NCBI GenBank assembly: GCA_963606965.1
Contig: CAVDAL010000030.1
Span: 1 to 28,689, forward strand
DNA length: 28,689 bases
Direction of reading: 5' to 3'
Source: CAVDAL01 sp963606965
GTDB taxonomy: Bacteria; Actinomycetota; Coriobacteriia; Coriobacteriales; QAMH01
The notes below the pieces were generated by a model. The model was not told where the DNA came from and searched no databases. It saw only the letters and a program-made list of their open reading frames with translations. Below, in pieces: positions 6,411-13,793 of this stretch. Each line of letters opens with the position of its first letter. Position 1 is the first letter of the stretch. The position numbers and the translations under genes were made by a program.

Positions 6411-7124
6411 ATGGGTCAGAAAGTTTACCCTACCGGCTTCCGTCTTGGCATTACTGAAGAGTGGCGCAGCCGCTGGTATGCAGGCAACAATTATGCTGAA
6501 ACTTTGAAGAATGATCTTGAATTGCGCAAGTATGCTGAAAAGAAACTTGCAGGCGCTGCACTTTCTAAGGTTGAAATTGAACGTGCTGGCGACAAAATCA
6601 AGGTTATCTTGACTACAGCTCGTCCTGGCATTGTTATTGGCAAGAAGGGCGCAGAAGTTGATGTTTTGCGCAAAGAGCTTGAAAAGATTGCTGGCGCTCG
6701 CGTTTCAGTAGAAGTTATTGAAGTTAAGCGCCCAGAACTTGACGCTCGTCTTGTTGCTCAATCAATCGCAGAACAGCTTGAAGGTCGTGTGGCATTCCGC
6801 CGCGCAATGCGCAAGGCTGTTCAGCAAGCACGCAAATCTGGTGCACAGGGCATTCGTATTCAATGTGCTGGCCGTCTTGGTGGCGCTGAAATGAGCCGCC
6901 GCGAATGGTATCGTGAAGGCCGTGTTCCTTTGCATACATTGCGCGCAATGATTGACTATGGCACAGCAACTGCAAATACAACAATGGGTGCAATTGGCAT
7001 CAAAGTTTGGATCTATTATGGTGAAAAGCTCAGTGGCCAAAAAGCATCTAACCCTGCTTTGGAAGGCGGTGCACAACAGCGTCGTGGACGCGGTCGCCGC
7101 AACAATGAGGGGAGGAATTCGTAA
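6411..7124 (+). CDS. rpsC: Small ribosomal subunit protein S3
   Basis: S3 lies at the mRNA entry of the 30S head and contributes to helicase activity. The 237-residue protein starts MGQKVYPTGFRLGITEEW. A KH domain carries GIVIGKKGAEVDVLRKEL, followed by the S3 C-terminal domain with GIRIQCAGRLGGAEMSRREW. ATG 6411 fits the family start and has GAGAGGAGG upstream. The stop overlaps rplP by one base. Confidence 0.97.
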   Translation: MGQKVYPTGFRLGITEEWRSRWYAGNNYAETLKNDLELRKYAEKKLAGAALSKVEIERAGDKIKVILTTARPGIVIGKKGAEVDVLRKELEKIAGARVSVEVIEVKRPELDARLVAQSIAEQLEGRVAFRRAMRKAVQQARKSGAQGIRIQCAGRLGGAEMSRREWYREGRVPLHTLRAMIDYGTATANTTMGAIGIKVWIYYGEKLSGQKASNPALEGGAQQRRGRGRRNNEGRNS

Positions 7125-7612
7125 TGTTAATGCCTAAGCGCACTAAGTACCGTAAGGTTCAGCGCGGCTCTATGAAGGGCAAAGCCAAGGGCGGCACAGA
7201 GCTGAACTTCGGTGCATTTGGCATTCAGGCACTTGAAAGGCATTGGATTACCAACCGCCAAATCGAGGCAGCTCGTATTGCCATGACACGTTATATGAAG
7301 CGTGGTGGCCGTGTTTGGATCACCATCTTCCCAGATAAACCAATTAGTAAAAAACCTGCAGAAACTCGCATGGGTAAAGGTAAGGGCAACCCAGAAGAAT
7401 GGGTAGCTGTTGTTAAGCCTGGCCGTATCATGTTCGAAATTGATGGTGTTACTGAAGAAGTTGCACGTGAAGCTATGCGTCTTGCAATTAACAAGCTTCC
7501 AATCAAGTGCAAGATGGTATTCAGCCCAGAAGGTCCGAACTTGGCAGCTAAGAGTGGCCGTGCTGTTAAACTTGCTGCAGCAGAAGCTCCAGAAGAGGAG
7601 GGTGAAGAATAA
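7124..7612 (+). CDS. rplP: Large ribosomal subunit protein L16, with acidic C-terminal tail
   Basis: L16 is next to the A-site and stimulates 50S maturation. The product starts MLMPKRTKYRKVQRG and contains GTELNFGAFGIQALE, RYMKRGGRVWITIFPDKPI and MGKGKGNPEEWVAVVKPGRI, all diagnostic. It has 162 residues, while the family is usually about 137-145. The extra part is a C-terminal tail ending in EAPEEEGEE. It overlaps rpsC and rpmC by one base each. Confidence 0.96.
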   Translation: MLMPKRTKYRKVQRGSMKGKAKGGTELNFGAFGIQALERHWITNRQIEAARIAMTRYMKRGGRVWITIFPDKPISKKPAETRMGKGKGNPEEWVAVVKPGRIMFEIDGVTEEVAREAMRLAINKLPIKCKMVFSPEGPNLAAKSGRAVKLAAAEAPEEEGEE

Positions 7613-7821
7613 TGAAATCCTCAGAATTGAAAGAATTGACAGCTGACGAATTGGCCGCCAAGCTTGAGGAGGCTCGTTCAGAGCTTTTCAACCTTCGCTT
7701 CCAGATGGCTACAAGCCAGCTTGATAATACAGCTCGTGTAAAAGCTGTAAAGAAAGATATTGCCCGCATTCTTACACAAATGCGCGCTAATGAAATCAAA
7801 AGCGCGCAAAAGGCGTCCTAA
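7612..7821 (+). CDS. rpmC: Large ribosomal subunit protein L29
   Basis: L29 is a small helical protein near the tunnel exit, in contact with L23. The 69-residue product contains SSELKELTADELAAKLEEAR followed by the FNLRFQMATSQLDNTARVKA signature. The ATG overlaps the rplP stop (TAATG), and GAGGAGGGTGAAG at the end of rplP is a strong ribosome-binding site. Confidence 0.96.
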   Translation: MKSSELKELTADELAAKLEEARSELFNLRFQMATSQLDNTARVKAVKKDIARILTQMRANEIKSAQKAS

Positions 7822-7839
7822 GAAAAGGAGGATTAGACG

Positions 7840-8100
7840 ATGAGTGATGAACGTAATAGTCGTAAGGTCCGCCAGGGCGTAGTTGTTTCTGCGGCAAACG
7901 ACAAAACTATCGTTGTGGAAATCAAAGAACGTAAACCACATCCAGTTTACAAAAAGATGATGACCACAACAAAGAAGCTCCACGCTCATGATGAAGCAAA
8001 CGAAGCTGGCGTTGGCGACACAGTTCGCATCGCAGAGACTCGTCCTTTGTCAAAGATGAAGCGTTGGCGTCTTCTTGAAATTGTAGAAAAGGCTAAGTAG
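7840..8100 (+). CDS. rpsQ: Small ribosomal subunit protein S17
   Basis: S17 is a primary 16S rRNA-binding protein with an OB fold. The 86-residue product has RQGVVVSAANDKTIVVEIKE, then HPVYKKMMTTTKKLHAHDE and GDTVRIAETRPLSKMKRW, matching the family. AAAAGGAGG lies before ATG 7840, 18 bases after rpmC. Confidence 0.96.
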   Translation: MSDERNSRKVRQGVVVSAANDKTIVVEIKERKPHPVYKKMMTTTKKLHAHDEANEAGVGDTVRIAETRPLSKMKRWRLLEIVEKAK

Positions 8101-8126
8101 GCACGTAACCGGAAAGGTATGTTTCG

Positions 8127-8495
8127 ATGATTCAGATGCAAACCATGCTGGCTGTCGCTGACAACTCTGGTGCACGTAAGGTTCAGTGCATCAAGGTCTT
8201 AGGTGGCTCCAAACGCCGCTATGCGGGTCTCGGTGACGTGATCATTTGCAGCGTTAAGGAAGCTACTCCAAACAGCCAGGTCAAAAAAGGCGATGTTGTT
8301 CGTTGTGTGGTCGTCCGCGTTAAGAAGGAAGTCCGCCGCAAGGATGGCTCGTACATTAAGTTTGATCAAAACGCAGCGGTTTTGATCGACAATTCAGGCG
8401 CTCCACGTGGCACCCGTATTTTCGGGCCAGTTGCACGTGAGCTCCGCGACCGCAAGTATATGAAAATTGTCTCTCTCGCCCCTGAGACTCTTTAG
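8127..8495 (+). CDS. rplN: Large ribosomal subunit protein L14
   Basis: L14 binds 23S rRNA and forms an intersubunit bridge with 16S rRNA. The 122-residue product begins MIQMQTMLAVADNSGARKVQ, the family signature. It also has GDVVRCVVVRVKKEVRRKDG and GTRIFGPVARELRDRKYMKI. The length is typical. GGAAAGG precedes ATG 8127. Confidence 0.97.
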   Translation: MIQMQTMLAVADNSGARKVQCIKVLGGSKRRYAGLGDVIICSVKEATPNSQVKKGDVVRCVVVRVKKEVRRKDGSYIKFDQNAAVLIDNSGAPRGTRIFGPVARELRDRKYMKIVSLAPETL

Positions 8496-8513
8496 AAGGA
8501 AGGTGTGAGTTAG

Positions 8514-8828
8514 ATGAAAATGAACCTCAAATCTGGCGATAAAGTCAAGGTTATTACTGGCAAAGATAAGGGCAAAGAAGGCGAAGTTATTCGCGTAATT
8601 CCTGAATCTGGCCGTGTAGTTGTGCGCGATGTTGCTATTGTTTCCAAGGCAAAGCGCCCAACACAGCAAAATCAACAAGGTGGCATCGAAAAAGAGGAAG
8701 CTCCAATCGATGCATCTAATGTAATGTTGGTTTGCCCACAGTGTGGACTTCCAACTCGCATTGGCGTAAAGCGCGATACTGGTAAAAAGGTTCGCGTTTG
8801 CAAAAAATGCGGTAAGGATATTGATTAG
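8514..8828 (+). CDS. rplX: Large ribosomal subunit protein L24, zinc-ribbon form
   Basis: L24 starts 50S assembly by binding 23S rRNA. The 104-residue product has a KOW motif in DKVKVITGKDKGKEGEVIRV. A second half has C74-P-Q-C77 and C96-K-K-C99, two CxxC pairs that likely bind zinc. Many bacteria have a version without these cysteines. AGGAAGGTG precedes ATG 8514; a second in-frame ATG at 8520 is a possible alternative. Confidence 0.95.
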   Translation: MKMNLKSGDKVKVITGKDKGKEGEVIRVIPESGRVVVRDVAIVSKAKRPTQQNQQGGIEKEEAPIDASNVMLVCPQCGLPTRIGVKRDTGKKVRVCKKCGKDID

Positions 8829-8843
8829 TAACTAGAAATTAGA

Positions 8844-8891
8844 CCCTTTCCCTTGTAATAAGGGGAAGGGGGCGAGGTCGGAAACCCCGCC
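8844..8891 (+). promoter_or_regulatory. Tandem hairpins upstream of rplE
   Basis: CCCTTTCCCTT (8844-8854) pairs with AAGGGGAAGGG (8860-8870) to give 11 bp with one G-U and a 5-base loop. Directly next to it, GGCG-A-GGT (8871-8878) pairs with ACC-C-CGCC (8884-8891), a 7-bp stem with one A-C mismatch. There is no U-run. The position just before rplE recalls the S8 autoregulatory site of the E. coli spc operon, but the sequence was not recognised as that site. Confidence 0.45.
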
Positions 8892-8912
8892 TTAAATCTC
8901 GAAGGAGAAAAA

Positions 8913-9458
8913 ATGGCACCTCGATTAAGAGAAAAATATGTAAAGGAGCTTGTTCCAGCTCTTGAAAAAGAGCTTGGCGTTGCAAACATCAACCAAGTTC
9001 CTAAGTTGGAAAAAATTGTTGTAAACATGGGCGTTGGCCAAGCTGCAACAGACAGCAAGCAAATCACAGCAGCTGTTGAAGACTTGCGTATAATCACAGG
9101 TCAGCAACCAATGATTTGCCGCGCTAAAAAATCTATCGCTAACTTTAAGTTGCGTGAAGGCGTTGCAATTGGCGCAAAGGTTACACTCCGTGGCGACCGC
9201 ATGTATGAATTCTTTGATCGTTTAGTATCAACAGCAATTCCACGTATTCGTGACTTCCGCGGCATGTCTTTGCAAAGCTTCGATGGCCATGGCAATTATT
9301 CCATGGGCGTAACAGAACAGCTTATCTTCCCTGAAATCGATTACGATAAAATCGATCGTGTAAGGGGCATGGATATTACATTTGTTACAAGCGCTAAGAC
9401 AGATGAAGAAGGCCTTGCACTTCTTAAGGCATTCGGATTCCCATTTAAGAGCGAGTAA
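8913..9458 (+). CDS. rplE: Large ribosomal subunit protein L5
   Basis: L5 binds 5S rRNA and contacts the P-site tRNA. The 181-residue protein has VPKLEKIVVNMGVGQA, then TGQQPMICRAKKSIANFKLR and MYEFFDRLVSTAIPRIRDFR, all diagnostic. It ends with TSAKTDEEGLALLKAFGFPF. GAAGGAGA precedes ATG 8913. The 84-base spacer before it is structured. Confidence 0.97.
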   Translation: MAPRLREKYVKELVPALEKELGVANINQVPKLEKIVVNMGVGQAATDSKQITAAVEDLRIITGQQPMICRAKKSIANFKLREGVAIGAKVTLRGDRMYEFFDRLVSTAIPRIRDFRGMSLQSFDGHGNYSMGVTEQLIFPEIDYDKIDRVRGMDITFVTSAKTDEEGLALLKAFGFPFKSE

Positions 9459-9481
9459 GATAAAGTTATTATTCGATATCA

Positions 9482-9502
9482 CAGTGAGCAAAAGTCTCAT
9501 TG
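9482..9502 (+). promoter_or_regulatory. Hairpin between rplE and rpsN
   Basis: CAGTGAG (9482-9488) pairs with CTCATTG (9496-9502), 7 bp with one G-U and a 7-base loop. Flanking ATATC/GATAT sequences can extend it. The stem ends a few bases before the AAGGAGGAAG ribosome-binding site of rpsN, so it could affect initiation. Confidence 0.4.
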
Positions 9503-9521
9503 ATATTAAGGAGGAAGAGCA

Positions 9522-9707
9522 TTGGCAAAGAAATCGATGATCGTCAAAGCTAATCGCGAACCAAAGTACAGCACACGCAAGTACACTCGTTGCAACCGTT
9601 GTGGTCGTCCACATTCGGTATATCGCAAGTTTGGCTTGTGCCGTATTTGTTTACGTGAGTTGGCATTACGTGGCGAACTCCCCGGTGTCCGCAAGTCTAG
9701 TTGGTAA
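9522..9707 (+). CDS. rpsZ: Small ribosomal subunit protein S14, zinc-binding type Z
   Basis: S14 is a 30S head protein. The 61-residue form carries C24-N-R-C27 and C40-R-I-C43, the zinc ribbon of type Z S14, and the signature GRPHSVYRKFGLCRICLREL. It uses a rare TTG start at 9522, supported by a strong AAGGAGGAAG and by the family start MAKKSM. Zinc-free S14 proteins are longer, about 100 residues. The gene is also called rpsN in many annotations. Confidence 0.96.
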   Translation: MAKKSMIVKANREPKYSTRKYTRCNRCGRPHSVYRKFGLCRICLRELALRGELPGVRKSSW

Positions 9708-9733
9708 GACTCAATAATTGTGCGGTCCGGGCT

Positions 9734-9781
9734 CATTCGAGCAGGCGTTGAAGCTACGGGTTTACGCGAACCGCTCGAATG
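9734..9781 (+). promoter_or_regulatory. Stem-loop with alternative fold upstream of rpsH
   Basis: CATTCGAGC (9734-9742) and GCTCGAATG (9773-9781) are perfect 9-base complements enclosing a 30-base loop. The left arm can instead fold with GCTC (9731-9734) and GAGC (9739-9742). The two folds exclude each other. The element ends about 28 bases before ATG 9810. Confidence 0.45.
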
Positions 9782-9809
9782 CAGTCATCAACGAACCATA
9801 GGAGGAAAC

Positions 9810-10208
9810 ATGAGCGTTACAGACTCAATTGCAGATATGCTTACACGCATTCGCAATGCAAGCACTGCAAATCATGAAGATGTCTCTATGCCATCTTCAA
9901 AGAAGCTTGTTCAAATAGCTCGCGTTCTTAAAGAAGAGGGCTATATCACAGAGTATGAGGTTATTCCTCAGGCTCCACAAGATGAGCTTCATATTGTATT
10001 GAAGTACAACGAAAAGAAGGAAAAGGCTATTCGCGGTTTGCGCCGCATTTCAAAGCCAGGCCTTCGTATTTATGCTGGTAAAGAGGACCTGCCACGCGTA
10101 CTTGGTGGCTTAGGTACCGCTATTATTTCGACATCTAAAGGCATTATGACCGACCGCGACGCTCGCCTTGCAGGCATTGGCGGCGAGGTTTTGGCATACG
10201 TTTGGTAA
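9810..10208 (+). CDS. rpsH: Small ribosomal subunit protein S8
   Basis: S8 binds the central domain of 16S rRNA, and in E. coli it represses its own operon. The 132-residue product begins SVTDSIADMLTRIRNASTAN and ends with STSKGIMTDRDARLAGIGGE followed by VLAYVW, as in the family. ATG 9810, with TAGGAGG at good spacing, is chosen over an upstream in-frame start at 9720 that would add 30 atypical residues and cross the stem-loop. Confidence 0.97.
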   Translation: MSVTDSIADMLTRIRNASTANHEDVSMPSSKKLVQIARVLKEEGYITEYEVIPQAPQDELHIVLKYNEKKEKAIRGLRRISKPGLRIYAGKEDLPRVLGGLGTAIISTSKGIMTDRDARLAGIGGEVLAYVW

Positions 10209-10223
10209 GGAAGGGAGCAGATT

Positions 10224-10763
10224 ATGTCACGTATTGGTAAGCTGCCCATCTCTGTACCAAACGGAGTTGAGGTCACAATCGATGGTAATACCGTCACAGC
10301 AAAAGGTCCTAAAGGTGAAGACACTCATACATTCAGCTCGATGATGAGCGTTTCTAAAAACGATGCTGGCGAAATCGTAGTTGAGCGTCCTAATGACGAA
10401 CGCGAAGCTCGCAGCTTGCATGGTCTTACTCGTACTCTTATCAACAACATGTTAATCGGCGTTTCTGAAGGTTACAGCAAGACACTTGAACTTGTTGGCG
10501 TTGGCTATCGTGCTGCTTTGAAGGGTACAAGCCTCGAGCTTTCTTTAGGTTTTTCACATCCTGTTAAAGTCGAGCAGCCTGAAGGCATTAAATTTGAATG
10601 CCCAGACCAAACAACCATCATTATCTCTGGAACGGATAAACAACAGGTTGGTCAGGTTGCTGCTGATATTCGCAAGTTCCGCAAACCTGAACCTTACAAG
10701 GGCAAAGGTATTCGTTACAAGGGCGAACATATTCGCCGCAAGGAAGGCAAGACTGCTAAGTAA
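10224..10763 (+). CDS. rplF: Large ribosomal subunit protein L6
   Basis: L6 lies near the factor-binding site of the 50S subunit. The 179-residue product has SRIGKLPISVPNGVEVTIDG, then GFSHPVKVEQPEGIKFECPD and ends with RKPEPYKGKGIRYKGEHIRR and a Lys-rich tail. All fit the two-domain L6 fold. AAGGGAGCAG precedes ATG 10224. Confidence 0.97.
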   Translation: MSRIGKLPISVPNGVEVTIDGNTVTAKGPKGEDTHTFSSMMSVSKNDAGEIVVERPNDEREARSLHGLTRTLINNMLIGVSEGYSKTLELVGVGYRAALKGTSLELSLGFSHPVKVEQPEGIKFECPDQTTIIISGTDKQQVGQVAADIRKFRKPEPYKGKGIRYKGEHIRRKEGKTAK

Positions 10764-10811
10764 AAGGCTTCCAAGTAAAGCCGAACTTGATTTCAAGGAG
10801 TGTAAGAAAGA

Positions 10812-11180
10812 ATGGATAAACTCAAGGCAAAAAAGGCAAAGCTGGGACGCCGTAAGCGCCGTGTTCGCGCTAAGGTTTCTGGCACGCCAGAGCGCCCTCG
10901 CCTTTGTGTGACGCGCTCTAACACAAATATTTATGCGCAGATTATCGACGATATTGCAGCAGTTACACTTGCAAGCGCTTCTTCTCTTGATGCTGAATTC
11001 AAGGCAACAGGAAAGAGCGGCGGCAATGTTGAAGGCGCGCAAGAAGTAGGAAAATTGGTTGCACAGCGTGCATTGGATGCAGGCTTCACAGAGGTCGTTT
11101 TTGACCGCGGTGGCAACCTTTATCATGGTCGCGTTAAGGCTCTTGCAGAAGGTGCCCGCGAGGCCGGATTGAAATTCTAG
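10812..11180 (+). CDS. rplR: Large ribosomal subunit protein L18
   Basis: L18 carries 5S rRNA into the 50S subunit together with L5. The 122-residue protein has an Arg/Lys-rich N-terminus, then GTPERPRLCVTRSNTNIYAQ, GKLVAQRALDAGFTEVVFDR and the ending YHGRVKALAEGAREAGLKF, all diagnostic. The 48-base spacer before it contains a small GGCTT/AAGCC stem. CAAGGAG precedes the ATG. Confidence 0.97.
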   Translation: MDKLKAKKAKLGRRKRRVRAKVSGTPERPRLCVTRSNTNIYAQIIDDIAAVTLASASSLDAEFKATGKSGGNVEGAQEVGKLVAQRALDAGFTEVVFDRGGNLYHGRVKALAEGAREAGLKF

Positions 11181-11197
11181 AAAGGGGAGGACACAAA

Positions 11198-11740
11198 ATG
11201 GCACAAAGGTCCAACAATAGGTCCAAAAAGCAACAAAGTCCTGCAGTCCCCGAACTGGAGGAAAAGGTTGTCTACATCAACCGCGTTTCTAAAACTGTTA
11301 AAGGTGGTCGCCGCATGAGCTTGACTGCTCTTGTTGTTGTTGGCGACCGCAATGGCAGAGTTGGCGTTGGCATGGGTAAGTCAAGCGAAGTGCCTATAGC
11401 TATTAGCAAAGGCGTTGAGGATGCAAAGAAGAATCTCTTCACTGTTCCTTTGACAGAAGCAGGCACTATTCCTCACGAGGTTTTGGGCTGCTATTCAGCA
11501 GGACGCGTTCTTTTGAAGCCAGCTATTCCTGGTACTGGTGTTATCGCTGGTGGCCCTGTTCGTGCATTGCTCGAACTTGCTGGCGTTAAAGATGTTATGT
11601 CAAAGTCTTTGGGCACAGACAACGCAATGAATATTGTTAAAGCTGCTGCTGAAGGCTTGCGCGAACTTAACAGTCCTGAAGCTGTTTCCGAACGTCGCGG
11701 CATGCCAATTGCTGCAATTTACGGAAAGAAGGTTCAGTAA
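11198..11740 (+). CDS. rpsE: Small ribosomal subunit protein S5
   Basis: S5 lies at the mRNA entry and contributes to decoding accuracy. The 180-residue product has VYINRVSKTVKGGRRMSLTA, GDRNGRVGVGMGKSSEVPIA and PGTGVIAGGPVRALLELAGV, all typical. The N-terminus is Ser/Asn/Lys-rich. AAAGGGGAGG precedes the ATG. Its stop overlaps the rpmD start by one base. Confidence 0.97.
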   Translation: MAQRSNNRSKKQQSPAVPELEEKVVYINRVSKTVKGGRRMSLTALVVVGDRNGRVGVGMGKSSEVPIAISKGVEDAKKNLFTVPLTEAGTIPHEVLGCYSAGRVLLKPAIPGTGVIAGGPVRALLELAGVKDVMSKSLGTDNAMNIVKAAAEGLRELNSPEAVSERRGMPIAAIYGKKVQ

Positions 11741-11925
11741 TGGCTAAGAAAACTCTTCGCGTAACACAGGTTAAAAGCCCAATCAGCTGCCCAGCAGATC
11801 AGGGCAAGACATTGAAGGCTTTAGGTCTTAACAAGATTGGCCAAACTGTAGAACAAGTCGACAACGAATGCGTTCGCGGCATGATCTTCAAGGTCAAGCA
11901 TCTTGTTGAAGTAGAAGAAATTTAA
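11740..11925 (+). CDS. rpmD: Large ribosomal subunit protein L30
   Basis: L30 is a small 50S protein. The 61-residue product reads TLRVTQVKSPISCPADQGKT followed by LKALGLNKIGQTVEQVDNEC and ends MIFKVKHLVEVEEI, matching family length and order. Its start codon overlaps the rpsE stop. A 110-base structured spacer follows before rplO. Confidence 0.96.
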   Translation: MAKKTLRVTQVKSPISCPADQGKTLKALGLNKIGQTVEQVDNECVRGMIFKVKHLVEVEEI

Positions 11926-11934
11926 GTAAAAGTG

Positions 11935-11995
11935 CACGCCTGCTGTGAACGCGGGCGTGTGCTGTAAGGAAGTTTGCCAGCGGCGAGCTGCTGGC
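11935..11995 (+). promoter_or_regulatory. Two hairpins upstream of rplO
   Basis: CACGCCTGC (11935-11943) pairs with GCGGGCGTG (11951-11959): 9 bp with one G-U pair and a 7-base loop. GCCAGC (11976-11981) pairs with GCTGGC (11990-11995): 6 bp and an 8-base loop. No U-run follows either, so these are not standard terminators. The rplO ribosome-binding site lies further downstream and is free. Confidence 0.45.
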
Positions 11996-12035
11996 TGCGT
12001 CTTAAAGGGAAAGGCGCAAGCGAAAAGGAGAACAA

Positions 12036-12476
12036 ATGAATTTACACGATTTAACACCAGCACCAGGCTCTACAAAGAACCGCAAACGTGTTGGTCGCGG
12101 TCATGGTTCAGGCTTTGGCGGTAAGTCAGGCCGTGGTTCAAACGGTCAGGCATCACGTGCTGGCGGAACAAAAGGACCTGGATTTGAGGGTGGGCAAACA
12201 CCACTTGCTATGCGTTTGCCAAAATTGCCAGGTTTCAAAAATATCAACCGCAAAGAATACATTCCAGTCAATGTTTCTAGACTCAATGATAAATTTGAAG
12301 CTGGCGACGTTGTTGATGGGGCAGCATTGGTAGAGAAGGGTATTATTAAGCATGCTGACGCGCTCGTGAAGGTTTTAGGCGACGGCGAGATCACGAAGGC
12401 TTTAACCGTAAAGGTTGATAAAGTTTCAGCATCTGCACAAGCTAAAATTGAAGCCGCAGGAGGGAAGGTCGAATAA
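12036..12476 (+). CDS. rplO: Large ribosomal subunit protein L15
   Basis: L15 is a late-assembling 50S protein. The 146-residue product starts MNLHDLTPAPGSTKNRKRVG and has the Gly-rich arm with GRGHGSGFGGKSGRGSNGQ, then GGQTPLAMRLPKLPGFKN. Length and order are typical. AAAAGGAG precedes the ATG. secY begins two bases after its stop. Confidence 0.97.
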   Translation: MNLHDLTPAPGSTKNRKRVGRGHGSGFGGKSGRGSNGQASRAGGTKGPGFEGGQTPLAMRLPKLPGFKNINRKEYIPVNVSRLNDKFEAGDVVDGAALVEKGIIKHADALVKVLGDGEITKALTVKVDKVSASAQAKIEAAGGKVE

Positions 12477-12478
12477 CC

Positions 12479-13774
12479 GTGCTTAAAGCTCTAGCAAATG
12501 CAATTCGCATAAAGGAACTTCGCAATAAGATTCTGTTCACACTTGCTATTATTGCGCTGTACCGCGTTGGTTCATTTATTCCTGTTCCAGGAATTCCATT
12601 CCACGCATTGGTTGACAGCTTTAGCAGTAGTTCAGACACAAATGCAGGTTTGCTTATGCTCAACTTGTTCTCGGGTGGCGCACTCGAGTACTTTTCTGTA
12701 TTTTCACTCGGCATTATGCCTTACATCACCGCATCCATTATTATGCAGTTGATGCAGGGTGTAATTCCAACATTAGGTGCATGGGCTCGTGAAGGCGAAG
12801 CTGGACAGCGCAAGATTACACGCATTACTCGTTATTTAACCTTATGCCTTGGTCTTATTAATGCTATTGGTTACTTGGTTTTGTTCCAAAGCTCACAGTT
12901 TAACATCAGCTTTAATGGCGACCAAATTCCTGTATGGGTTACATACATTGTAATTGTTGTTACTCTTGTTGCAGGCACTGCTTTTATCATGTGGATGGGC
13001 GAACTTATTACACAACGTGGCATCGGCAATGGCATGTCATTAATCATCTTTGCTAACATCGTTGCTCGCCTCCCAAGTGCTTTATATGATTCTGTAAAGA
13101 CATCTTCAGACATGATGCAAGGCGTTTTGATGACAGTTCTTATTATTGTTGTCATCTTGGTTGTAATTCCTTGCATTGTCTTCATCGAACGTGGTCAGCG
13201 CAGAATTCCAATTCAGTATTCAAAGCGTGTTGTTGGACGTAAAATGATGGGTGGCCAAAGCACATATTTGCCATTCAAGGTTAATGGCGCTGGCGTTATC
13301 CCAATCATCTTTGCTTCCGCAATTTTGTACATCCCAGCTCAGATTGCTGCATTCTTTAGTGATGCAAGCTGGTTGCAGTCATTCTCTAATTTCTGCTCGA
13401 GCGGATGGGGCAACTGGGTTCTGACTTTCGTTTTAATTGTGTTCTTTGCGTATTTTTATACTTCAATGATATATCATCCTCAAGAGACGGCTGATAATCT
13501 GAAGAATAACGGCGGCTTCATTCCAGGCGTTCGCCCGGGCACAGCTACTGTGCAATACATCAAAGATGTTATTAAGCGCATTACTTTGCCAGGTGCAATG
13601 TTTTTGGCTGCAGTTGCAATTATCCCTTCGATTTTCTATTCGTTTACGGATAATACGCTTATTCAAACATTTGGCGGCACTTCAGTTTTGATTATGGTTG
13701 GCGTTGCGCTTGATACTATGACAAAGTTGGAGAGCCAATTGAAGATGCACAACTACGACGGCTTCTTCAAATAA
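12479..13774 (+). CDS. secY: Preprotein translocase subunit SecY
   Basis: SecY is the membrane channel of the general secretion pathway. The 431-residue product has about ten hydrophobic segments. Landmarks are IRIKELRNKILFTLAIIALY RVG near the start, the plug region after PVPGIPF, GIMPYITASIIMQLMQGVIP, GNGMSLIIFANIVARLPSAL, and GQRRIPIQYSKRVVGRKMMG in a cytosolic loop. A GTG start at 12479 is used, with AGGAGGG near the end of rplO as ribosome-binding site. Placement between rplO and adk is standard. Confidence 0.97.
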   Translation: MLKALANAIRIKELRNKILFTLAIIALYRVGSFIPVPGIPFHALVDSFSSSSDTNAGLLMLNLFSGGALEYFSVFSLGIMPYITASIIMQLMQGVIPTLGAWAREGEAGQRKITRITRYLTLCLGLINAIGYLVLFQSSQFNISFNGDQIPVWVTYIVIVVTLVAGTAFIMWMGELITQRGIGNGMSLIIFANIVARLPSALYDSVKTSSDMMQGVLMTVLIIVVILVVIPCIVFIERGQRRIPIQYSKRVVGRKMMGGQSTYLPFKVNGAGVIPIIFASAILYIPAQIAAFFSDASWLQSFSNFCSSGWGNWVLTFVLIVFFAYFYTSMIYHPQETADNLKNNGGFIPGVRPGTATVQYIKDVIKRITLPGAMFLAAVAIIPSIFYSFTDNTLIQTFGGTSVLIMVGVALDTMTKLESQLKMHNYDGFFK

Positions 13775-13793
13775 GTTGACAGGAGATGAAGGT

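Noticed and set aside
9720..9809. Upstream in-frame start for S8
   Set aside because: It would add 30 atypical residues across a stem-loop, while ATG 9810 has TAGGAGG and the family start.
10554..11204. Long reverse-strand open frame opposite rplF, rplR and their spacer (216 codons)
   Set aside because: Antisense to two certain genes, Cys/Leu-rich composition typical of shadow frames, no start signals.
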